NCBI RefSeq assembly: GCF_000807925.1
Contig: NZ_JRVC01000009.1
Coordinates: 62,001-126,000, forward strand
DNA: 64,000 nucleotides
Direction of reading: 5' to 3'
Source of the DNA: Novosphingobium subterraneum
Lineage (GTDB): Bacteria > Pseudomonadota > Alphaproteobacteria > Sphingomonadales > Sphingomonadaceae
Position numbers and translations under genes: made by a program. The notes beneath the pieces are model-generated. The model searched no databases and was not told the origin of the DNA. It saw only the letters and a program-made list of their open reading frames with translations. Positions 8,477 through 15,429 of this stretch are shown piece by piece (position 1 is the stretch's first letter; each line of letters opens with the position of its first letter).

Positions 8477-10141
8477 CTATCGACAGGCCGTTGCCGGAAT
8501 GAAGCATCCGATTTCACGGATCTGAGGCGCTGGAGGGTAGCCCGTCACGGGGAGGCCCGCCGCCTCGAGCCAGGCATGAGCCATGAACTTCCGGTCCGTG
8601 TCCCGGCCTGAGCCCAGATGCAGGACCGACGGAATATGCCGGCGACGGAGCATGGCGTGGCCCGCCAGTGCCTGCTGAAGGCAGACCGCCCGGAACGGCA
8701 CCCATCGGGCAACGGTTTCAAGCGTTCGCCCGATCCGGGCTGCGGTGTCTGCATTCGCCGAGGGTGCCACAGAAGCTGCCGCGATGGCGCGAGGGTCGTC
8801 CGGTGCCACAAGGTCGCCGAGGTGTTCCGCCACCTTGCGAAACGGCATGACCATCAAGATCAGGCGGGCAAGGGCAAGACAAAGAACGGCTTCGAGCACC
8901 AGGCCTGATGCGCGGACAGGCTTGCCTGTCCTTTCCCATTTATCCCGCAGTATTGCGAGAGCAGATCGGCGGCGTACTGGCGCCGCCGTTTCCAGCCATC
9001 GATCGAGCGTTGCAGCGAGCGGCCTGACCTGCGCCCCATATCGACCGGCCAGATTTGCGATGATCCAGTTCCCGTTGCCATTGCCTTCCAGAAATACTGG
9101 TCCCATCGGTGTCAGGACGATATCCCAATGAATCGCGGGAACGGCAGGAACAGTCGACATCGCGAGAAGCGCGTTCCGAACCGCTTCGGCAAAGAACGGG
9201 ACCCTCCTCCCGGAGATGCGAGGTCCATCCACCTCCCGGAAATCCAGCATCGTGTCGGGGCTTTCGAGCACGACTCCGCCTTTGGCAATGCCGGTGTCCG
9301 GATCGATCGGAGCGTAAATCTGGCCGTTCAGGAAGTTCCGAGGCTTGAACCCGGGGCGAGGCAGTATCAGCAAGGCAGAGTCCAACTGCGGCGGGCCAGC
9401 GGGAATGCGCGACGTTGCCAGACGCAGGACTGGCGCGCGGCCGCGCCATGACAGATCGGCGAGGCCATCAGCGGACACCAGCCGGTCCTGCACAATCAAC
9501 TCGTGCCCTGCGCTCAATTGCGTCAGGTGTTCACTCAACCTGCCTGCATCGACATCGAGGCCATCGATCTGCCAACGATCGCCGCTTCGGGTGATCGCCG
9601 ATACGTTGCGACCGCCAGAACCATAACGGGGTTTGAGGACCAGCCCGGTCGGCCCGATGACGCGCGCCAGTTCTTCGATGCACAGCGGATTACGTACCGT
9701 GTGCGTGCCCGGCACACACACGCCGGCCGCTTTCAGGCGCTCGGCCAGCGCCTGCTTGTCTGAAAGAAGCGCCTGTCCGTCGGGAGAGCCAAGCTCCTGC
9801 ACCAGCAACGCTGCGGAGCGTGCCGACATGAGGGGAGCGCGACGATACAGCCGCCGCCACACGAAAGCGTCGACAGGGTCGGCGCCTGTGAGAAGGCAAT
9901 CCCGGTAAAGCGAAAGGAATGCGCGAAGTTCCAGCCTTCGCAAACGCGCAAAGCGTGCTGCCCGAACCAAAGCCGCAATGGGCCAGGCAATGCGATTTGC
10001 GCAGAACAGAACGGGACGCAGAACAACCGGAAACCTGCCGTACCACCTGGCCGACGCCCACTGGCGACATCGACCGACGTCACGATCGGCGCAACGTCCC
10101 CAGCCAAGCCCGTCAAAAGGGAGGCTTCGCCAGACACTCAT
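8477..10141 (-). CDS. ATP-grasp ligase fused to lasso-peptide B2 leader peptidase
   Basis: A 554-residue two-domain protein. Residues about 70-400 look like a sugar-transfer-associated ATP-grasp domain: LVLKPRYGSGGRNV (ATP Lys about 170), then HWDIVLTPMGPVFLEGNGNGN (metal-binding Asp and Glu/Asn about 340-354). Residues about 412-554 match the lasso-peptide B2 transglutaminase-like peptidase: an Ala/Leu-rich lead-in, RWVPFRAVCLQQALAGHAM (nucleophile Cys about 487), and FMAHAWLEAAGLPVTGYP (His about 522). The usual Asp after the His block seems replaced by Ala/Glu, so the third triad residue needs checking. B2 should cut the precursor leader; the ATP-grasp substrate is unknown. It lies 81 bases downstream of the precursor gene. 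The start is uncertain because there is no strong ribosome-binding site. Confidence 0.82.
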   Translation of the reverse strand: MSVWRSLPFDGLGWGRCADRDVGRCRQWASARWYGRFPVVLRPVLFCANRIAWPIAALVRAARFARLRRLELRAFLSLYRDCLLTGADPVDAFVWRRLYRRAPLMSARSAALLVQELGSPDGQALLSDKQALAERLKAAGVCVPGTHTVRNPLCIEELARVIGPTGLVLKPRYGSGGRNVSAITRSGDRWQIDGLDVDAGRLSEHLTQLSAGHELIVQDRLVSADGLADLSWRGRAPVLRLATSRIPAGPPQLDSALLILPRPGFKPRNFLNGQIYAPIDPDTGIAKGGVVLESPDTMLDFREVDGPRISGRRVPFFAEAVRNALLAMSTVPAVPAIHWDIVLTPMGPVFLEGNGNGNWIIANLAGRYGAQVRPLAATLDRWLETAAPVRRRSALAILRDKWERTGKPVRASGLVLEAVLCLALARLILMVMPFRKVAEHLGDLVAPDDPRAIAAASVAPSANADTAARIGRTLETVARWVPFRAVCLQQALAGHAMLRRRHIPSVLHLGSGRDTDRKFMAHAWLEAAGLPVTGYPPAPQIREIGCFIPATACR

Positions 10142-10222
10142 CCCTTGAGGACTCTGTAGGGACGTGTCTTTCCGGGTGCTGAGGATACCCAGCGCACACG
10201 CCCCATCGGTGATGGCTCGACT

Positions 10223-10387
10223 TCAGGAACCTGTCTTGAGGAACGGCGAACCTTCGATGCCCGAAGTGCCGCCGCCCGCGGTCAGTGCGCTGATGTCTGC
10301 ATCTTCGATGCGCGGTGACTGCCAAGCCTTGCGAGCGGGGGCCTGAACTTCTTCACCAGTTTCGATCGTTAACTTTTGGTTAGGCAT
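10223..10387 (-). CDS. Lasso peptide precursor (A protein)
   Basis: A 54-residue precursor. ATG 10387 is chosen because GGAGG lies 7 bases upstream; a longer GTG frame would include the ribosome-binding site. The leader carries AWQSPRIEDADISALTA: a W-x-x-P element in place of the usual Y-x-x-P bound by B1, and Thr at position -2. The predicted core is GGGTSGIEGSPFLKTGS (residues 38-54), with Gly1 and Glu8 spaced for an eight-residue macrolactam. The C-terminal Ser is the residue type phosphorylated by HprK-like lasso kinases, as in paeninodin. The plug residues above and below the ring are unclear; Phe12, Leu13 and Lys14 are candidates. Confidence 0.85.
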   Translation of the reverse strand: MPNQKLTIETGEEVQAPARKAWQSPRIEDADISALTAGGGTSGIEGSPFLKTGS

Positions 10388-10415
10388 AAGGAGACCTCCA
10401 AGCTCTTTCACGCAA

Positions 10416-10424
10416 CGTATAGCA
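10416..10424 (-). promoter_or_regulatory. Extended -10 promoter element for the precursor gene
   Basis: On the minus strand, TGCTATACG lies about 30 bases upstream of the precursor start codon, resembling an extended -10 (TG-N-TATAAT). No convincing -35 hexamer is seen at 16-18 bases. The 105-base divergent region is visibly AT-rich compared with its surroundings. The mapping is tentative. Confidence 0.4.
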
Positions 10425-10516
10425 GTGCAGAAATAATGTGATTAGATCAATGATTGTTTTGGATTTTTAATCTGCATTGCGACTTGCATATGTCTGCTTG
10501 TCGGCGATAGTTCAGC

Positions 10517-11464
10517 ATGATCGAGCCTGTTGGTCCCCCACCGTATACCTATCGAATGTCAGGACTGAATGTCCGATCCATGATCGCTTTGCCGATGCGA
10601 GCGGATACGGGGGCCGTCGAGGTAGCCGAGGCGGATGTGACAATGCATGTCGAGGATGTCCCCGAACACCTTGAAGACATCCTGCACAGCGGCGCCAACT
10701 GGGAAATCAACCGGAACAGCTTCCTGCTGAACCTGCCGGATACCGGCCGCTTCATGGCTACGGACGGTAACCGCATCAGCATTTGCCCAGCGCCGGACAT
10801 GCCAGTCGAGGACGTACTGATATTCGCGACCGGGACGGGACTCTCGGCCATTCTGTACCAGCGCGGTGGGTTGTTGCTTCATGCCTCGTCGGTGGTTCAC
10901 GAAGGTCGCGCCTACCTCTTCTGCGGGCCGAGCGGCGCCGGCAAATCCACTCTTTCGGCGGCTTTATGCCGCGCCGGATGCGATTTTCTGTCCGATGACA
11001 TGTGTGCCATCATCCAGCCAGACCAAGGGCCGGCGATGGTGGAGCGCGATGGACGGGCGCTCCGCCTGTACGCTGACAGCATTGAACACCTGGCGCTGGG
11101 GAGCTCGACAGGCCCTCGCGTACGACACCTCGTCGAGAAGTTTCACGTTGCTCCGCCGACGACGGCGGACCAAGGCGGAGCCGTGCCGATCGCGGCAATC
11201 TACATGTTGACAGCTTCCGATCCGGCACAGGCTCCTGCCATAACCCGGATGACACCCCTGAATGCGGCTCAAGCTCTCCTGCGGCAATCATACCGGCGTC
11301 AGATCGCACTTTCCTATGCCAACCAGAGCGGGCTGGCTGGCCGCATCGGCGCGCTTGCAGCCGGGATCGGAGTCTATCACCTGAGCAGGCCTCGCGACCT
11401 GGAGCGTCTGGACGAGACGACTGCAGCATTGATGAAGCACTGGCAAAGTCCGAGCGTGGCGTAG
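10517..11464 (+). CDS. HprK-like lasso peptide kinase
   Basis: A 315-residue protein related to HPr kinase/phosphorylase. The N-terminal region (YTYRMSGLNVRSMIALPM) matches the usual opening of lasso-cluster HprK-like kinases, which supports this start. The Walker A motif is GPSGAGKST (about residues 137-145), followed by CDFLSDDMCAI with the catalytic Asp pair (about 160-161). Homologues in paeninodin-type clusters phosphorylate the C-terminal Ser of the lasso precursor, and the precursor here ends in Ser. It is the first gene of the plus-strand arm; the sulfotransferase starts 5 bases after its stop. Confidence 0.85.
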   Translation: MIEPVGPPPYTYRMSGLNVRSMIALPMRADTGAVEVAEADVTMHVEDVPEHLEDILHSGANWEINRNSFLLNLPDTGRFMATDGNRISICPAPDMPVEDVLIFATGTGLSAILYQRGGLLLHASSVVHEGRAYLFCGPSGAGKSTLSAALCRAGCDFLSDDMCAIIQPDQGPAMVERDGRALRLYADSIEHLALGSSTGPRVRHLVEKFHVAPPTTADQGGAVPIAAIYMLTASDPAQAPAITRMTPLNAAQALLRQSYRRQIALSYANQSGLAGRIGALAAGIGVYHLSRPRDLERLDETTAALMKHWQSPSVA

Positions 11465-11469
11465 CGACC

Positions 11470-12300
11470 GTGGCGACCCTACCGGCCGGACTGATCTGGC
11501 TCGCATCCTATCCCAAGTCCGGCAACACCTGGATGCGCGTCCTGTTTGCCAACTTGCTGACTGGCAGCGAACAACCTTGCAACATCAACCGGCTGTCCGA
11601 GGAAGAACTGCTGATAAGCCGCTGGCGGTTCTGCGACGAGCTTCTGGTGGAACCGGACAGCCTCTATTCGGCAGAGCTGGCGAAACTTCGCGCGATGCAA
11701 GGCGCGTTCGTCGCAAGGCGTCTTGAGACACCTTTCATCTGCAAGACCCACGACAGGTTTGATACCGAAGTAACCGGACTGCCAGGAAGCCGCGGCCTAT
11801 ACCTTGTCCGCGATCCCCGCGATGTCGCGATCTCGCTTTCGCATCACGCCGGCATTTCGATCGATGCAGCCATTGCACAGATGCTCGATACGACGGCCCA
11901 CTCCGACGGACCGATGCAGTTGCGCTACGCCTTGGGGGACTGGGCTTCGCATGTGACGGGCTGGACCACGCAAGAGGAAATTCCGGTTAAGGTCGTGCGA
12001 TATGAGGATCTGCGGCAGGACACCAAAGCCGAATTTACCAGAATCATCGGGTGGTTGAATGGCACCGCCAGTTCTGCGGAAGTGGATCGAGCGATCGACC
12101 ATTCGTCTCTCAGAGAACTGCAGCGCCAGGAGGCAACGCACGGCTTTCGCGAAAGCCTGCCGCAGCAGGAGCGCTTTTTCCGGTCGGGCAAGGCCGGGGA
12201 ATGGCGTCAGGCGCTGACCCCTGGTCAGATCCGCAAGATCGAAGACGCATTTGGGCCGGTCATGGAACAGTGGGGCTATTCCCAGGTGCACCATGTCTGA
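11470..12300 (+). CDS. PAPS-dependent sulfotransferase of the lasso cluster
   Basis: A 276-residue sulfotransferase domain protein, expected to move sulfate from PAPS to a hydroxyl or amine. The 5'-phosphosulfate loop is YPKSGNTWMRVLFANLL near residue 14, and the 3'-phosphate motif is YLVRDPRDVAISLSHHAG at about residue 112. The C-terminal RSGKAGEWRQALTPGQI matches the conserved R-x-G-x-x-G-x-W loop. It begins with GTG directly after the kinase stop. In this setting the acceptor is probably the lasso peptide or a group added by the ATP-grasp protein; this is inference. Confidence 0.85.
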   Translation: MATLPAGLIWLASYPKSGNTWMRVLFANLLTGSEQPCNINRLSEEELLISRWRFCDELLVEPDSLYSAELAKLRAMQGAFVARRLETPFICKTHDRFDTEVTGLPGSRGLYLVRDPRDVAISLSHHAGISIDAAIAQMLDTTAHSDGPMQLRYALGDWASHVTGWTTQEEIPVKVVRYEDLRQDTKAEFTRIIGWLNGTASSAEVDRAIDHSSLRELQRQEATHGFRESLPQQERFFRSGKAGEWRQALTPGQIRKIEDAFGPVMEQWGYSQVHHV

Positions 12301-12347
12301 TCGCAGGCCGCACGTCTGATCGGCCGTACATTCCAAGGGAGTTACAG

Positions 12348-12614
12348 ATGGGAAAATTGGTTCAGCGCGCGTGGGGCATGTTGGGCTCGGCTCAGGAGAA
12401 CTCCACCTTGCTGCTCAATGTGCAGGCTGGGCGCTACCACGAATTGAACGAGGTGGCCTCGCGGATCTGGGAACTCCTCGCACAGCCTATCGACGAAGAC
12501 GATATCGTTGCAACGCTTGAGGCCGAGTATGATGTGCCGGCTGCCGATTGCCGGGATCAGGTGATAGCATTTCTCCGCGAACTGAGGGAGCGCGGGATGC
12601 TGGAAGTGGTGTAA
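12348..12614 (+). CDS. Lasso peptide B1 protein (PqqD-like leader-binding domain)
   Basis: An 88-residue RiPP recognition element that binds the precursor leader and delivers it to the B2 peptidase. The PqqD-like fold is seen in LLNVQAGRYHELNEVASRIW, the family's conserved strand-turn-helix, followed by a helical half ending RERGMLEVV. ATG 12348 has an AAGGGAG ribosome-binding site; the same frame is open further upstream, but that part overlaps the sulfotransferase gene. The cyclase gene starts 4 bases after the stop. Confidence 0.9.
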   Translation: MGKLVQRAWGMLGSAQENSTLLLNVQAGRYHELNEVASRIWELLAQPIDEDDIVATLEAEYDVPAADCRDQVIAFLRELRERGMLEVV

Positions 12615-12618
12615 CGGC

Positions 12619-14484
12619 GTGAAACTGATCTGCGGTATTGTGCGCCTGGATGATGCCTGCCCGCCAGAGCAAATGCTCGACGGCATGATTGAGGCGATGA
12701 TTCCCGAGGGGCTGTCCCCCGCCGTCAGCCGCCAGACACATGGTCGCCTGAGCATGGCCATCCTGGATTTCTCGCATGAAGGCGCGCGTCCGGTCGAGAA
12801 GGAGGCGTGGATCGTAGCAGCAGATGTGCGACTGGATGTCTTCTCGGATTGTCCGGAGCAGATCTTTCTGACTAGCCTTGCCACGCATGGCGCGGACTTT
12901 CCCGATCGCATCAATGGCGACTTCGCCGTGGCGATGTGGGAGCAGAAGCAAAACGTCCTCTGGCTGGCCCGCGATTTCATCGGGGCAAGGCCCTTGGCCT
13001 GGACTCTGCGCGCGGGACGCTGGTTCGCGTTCGCCAGCCTGCCGAAAGGTCTTCACAAAGCCGGTGTGGCATCCGCGATTCCGGACCAGCCTGCCCATGC
13101 AATCAGACTGCGCCAGTCATTCTTTCGGGGCAGCGACAGTGGCTTTGCCGAAATCGCCTATCTCCCTGCCGGTCATAGCCTGCGGTTCAGTGTCGAGGAC
13201 CAAGCTCCGCAGATTCATCGGGCATACCGCCCGGACGAAAGCGCCGTCGGCAAATGGACAGGAACCCGGGACGCTGCCGCCCGAAAGCTGAAAACGCTGC
13301 TCGACGAAGCCGTTCGGCGGCGTCTGCCAACGGACAAGCCCGTCGCCTGCCACCTCAGCGGAGGGCTCGACAGTTCGGCGATAACGGCGCTGGCAGCCAA
13401 GGCCGCGCGCGGGCGCGGCGCGGGCGTCATCGCGCTAAGCATGACAACACTCAAGCCGATCGGCCCAGCGCAGCTCGATGAGCGCCCCTTGATCGAAGCT
13501 CTCCTGAAGCAATATCCGGACGTTGAACACCACGTGGTCCACGATTGCCTGCATATGCCCGGCCAGCCGGAGGATACGGACTGGCCGGGCGGTGTGATCG
13601 GCGGGCATGACGATCAGATGATGGCGCTGGCGGCCAAAGCCGGCGCAGATCGGGTCCTCAGCGGCGTCGGTGGCGACGAAGGAGCGACCTACAACGGCGC
13701 CAACCTTTACGCTGCCCTGTTCCTGAAGGGGGATATGCGAACTCTCGCCCGGGAACTCCGGTCGCGCGCCAGGACCGATGGCAAATCGCTGAAAGCCACG
13801 ATCCGCGCTCGCCTTCTGAAACCCCTGCTTGCCAAGCTTCCGATGACGCGTCGCGGACCATCCCGTTCACCGATGGATGCAGCTTCAGGCATTCTCCGCT
13901 TCGTGAAACCCGCATTCAGGAGCGAAATCCTCGACAGAAGCATGCAGCCGATTCTCCAGGCGAATACGCCAAGGGAGCGAGTCACGGCCTTTGCGGATCA
14001 TCATATCCCATCGCGTTGCACCTACTTCTCGATAATGGCTGCCCGCCATGGACTGGCGGTAACCTTTCCGATGCTTGATCGAACGGTCGTGGACTTCATG
14101 TTGTCTTTGCCGCTGCATCACTTCGTGCACGACGGGTACAGTCGCCAACCCTTCCGCACCGCCATGGAGGGCATCCTGCCCGACGAAGTCCGTTCGGCGC
14201 AGGTCAAGGTCGGATTATTCGACGAGCGCTTCATGGGCTACGCAGAGCTGAAAGAGAAACTGCTGCTGTCGCTTGATCTGCTGCGCGCCTCTGTCGATGG
14301 ACAGTCGACGATCTTCGATCTGGACGCGATCGGCGCCGGGCTCCGGCTTTTACCCGATGCAGCAAGGCTGGATGATATTTCACAGCTGGGTCGTGCAGCG
14401 CTGGACAGGGACACGCCGCCCTGGTTGCCATTGATGGCCGTGGAGTGCCTCATTGCTGCCCACCGACTGTCCGGCTTTAGATAA
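12619..14484 (+). CDS. Lasso peptide cyclase (asparagine synthetase-like C protein)
   Basis: A 621-residue ATP-dependent macrolactam synthetase that adenylates the ring Glu side chain and joins it to the freed N-terminal Gly. The N-terminal half resembles a class II glutaminase domain, but its Cys is at position 5 (MKLICGIVRLDD), not position 2, so glutaminase activity is unlikely, as is normal in this family. The PP-loop SGGLDSSAI (about residues 247-255) and VGGDEGATYNGANLY are the synthetase motifs. Start codon GTG, 4 bases after the B1 gene. It is the last gene of the plus-strand arm. Confidence 0.92.
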   Translation: MKLICGIVRLDDACPPEQMLDGMIEAMIPEGLSPAVSRQTHGRLSMAILDFSHEGARPVEKEAWIVAADVRLDVFSDCPEQIFLTSLATHGADFPDRINGDFAVAMWEQKQNVLWLARDFIGARPLAWTLRAGRWFAFASLPKGLHKAGVASAIPDQPAHAIRLRQSFFRGSDSGFAEIAYLPAGHSLRFSVEDQAPQIHRAYRPDESAVGKWTGTRDAAARKLKTLLDEAVRRRLPTDKPVACHLSGGLDSSAITALAAKAARGRGAGVIALSMTTLKPIGPAQLDERPLIEALLKQYPDVEHHVVHDCLHMPGQPEDTDWPGGVIGGHDDQMMALAAKAGADRVLSGVGGDEGATYNGANLYAALFLKGDMRTLARELRSRARTDGKSLKATIRARLLKPLLAKLPMTRRGPSRSPMDAASGILRFVKPAFRSEILDRSMQPILQANTPRERVTAFADHHIPSRCTYFSIMAARHGLAVTFPMLDRTVVDFMLSLPLHHFVHDGYSRQPFRTAMEGILPDEVRSAQVKVGLFDERFMGYAELKEKLLLSLDLLRASVDGQSTIFDLDAIGAGLRLLPDAARLDDISQLGRAALDRDTPPWLPLMAVECLIAAHRLSGFR

Positions 14485-14547
14485 GCAGTCAATCGGCCTG
14501 CCTCACCCGCGCTCGCGCGCGACACTCGGCCCGCTGCTGCTTTCGGA

Positions 14548-15375
14548 CTATACGAGGCTGGACGCCATTCTGCTTCTGTCTGCAACGCGGCCAGTGATGA
14601 TTTCGAATGCGCGGGCCGCCTGTCCGATGACCATGCCGATACCATTGATCGTGCGACACCCCCGCTGCCTGGCAAGGCAAAGCAGTTCCGTTTCGGGCGG
14701 GAAGTAGATGATATCGGCGACCCAGTGCCGCGCTTCGACGGCATCTTCGGCAATCGGCATACCGGGTTTGCCGTTCATGCCGATCGGCGTGGCGTTGACG
14801 ATACCGTCAGCAACCGCCATCTCGACCGCATCGGGAGCAAGGGCGATGATCCGGGCATTGGTGAAACGCGCAGCAAGATCGTCTGCCAGGAGCCTTGCGC
14901 GGTTCTCGTCCACATCGACCAGTTGCAGCGTGCCGACCCCCAGCGAGAGCAGGGCATTGGCGACGGCAGCCCCCGCCCCTCCTGCACCGAGCTGGACCAC
15001 ATTGTTCAAGGCGACGCCCGGCAATCCTTCGGCAATGGAGTCCCGGAAGCCGGCCATGTCGGTATTGAAGCCGCACAGCTTGCCATCGCGGATGGATACG
15101 GTGTTGACTGCGCCCACGGAAAGCGCGGTCTCGTCGAGTTCATCAAGCAGCGATACCACGGCCTGCTTGAACGGATAGGTCACGTTGAAGCCGCTGTAGC
15201 CCTGGTCCAGCAGGCGCTTCAGGACCAGTGGAAGATCACTGTCGGCCCAGCCTCGCGCGGAAAAATCATAAAGGTCGTAACGCAAGGCGATACCCTGCGC
15301 CTGCGCTTCCTTCTCGTGCAACTCGGGCGAGCGCGAGGCGAGGATCGAACGTCCAAGAAGGCCGGATAGGATCAT
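14548..15375 (-). CDS. Quinate/shikimate dehydrogenase, AroE family
   Basis: A 275-residue shikimate dehydrogenase-family enzyme. Active-site blocks are ASRSPELHEKEA, NVTYPFKQAV (catalytic Lys), GAVNTVS and GFNTDMAGF (catalytic Asp). The first block differs from the S-x-S-P-x-x-H-N of biosynthetic AroE and resembles catabolic quinate/shikimate dehydrogenases. The cofactor loop is LGAGGAGAAVANALLSLG, followed by LVDVDENRA: an acidic residue where NADP enzymes have an N-R-T motif, so NAD is the likely cofactor. ATG 15375 is chosen over an upstream frame with no homology. It sits at the end of the catabolic island beside the TonB receptor, supporting quinate or shikimate oxidation rather than aromatic biosynthesis. 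Confidence 0.82.
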   Translation of the reverse strand: MILSGLLGRSILASRSPELHEKEAQAQGIALRYDLYDFSARGWADSDLPLVLKRLLDQGYSGFNVTYPFKQAVVSLLDELDETALSVGAVNTVSIRDGKLCGFNTDMAGFRDSIAEGLPGVALNNVVQLGAGGAGAAVANALLSLGVGTLQLVDVDENRARLLADDLAARFTNARIIALAPDAVEMAVADGIVNATPIGMNGKPGMPIAEDAVEARHWVADIIYFPPETELLCLARQRGCRTINGIGMVIGQAARAFEIITGRVADRSRMASSLV

Positions 15376-15429
15376 TTGTGCCTTCGAAAAGCGTCCCGGC
15401 ACCACGGGGATGCCGGGACATAGGGTGGA

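Noticed and set aside
10412..10516. AT-rich gap as an insertion-sequence scar
   Set aside because: No inverted terminal repeats, target duplication or transposase remnant; it is better explained as a divergent promoter.
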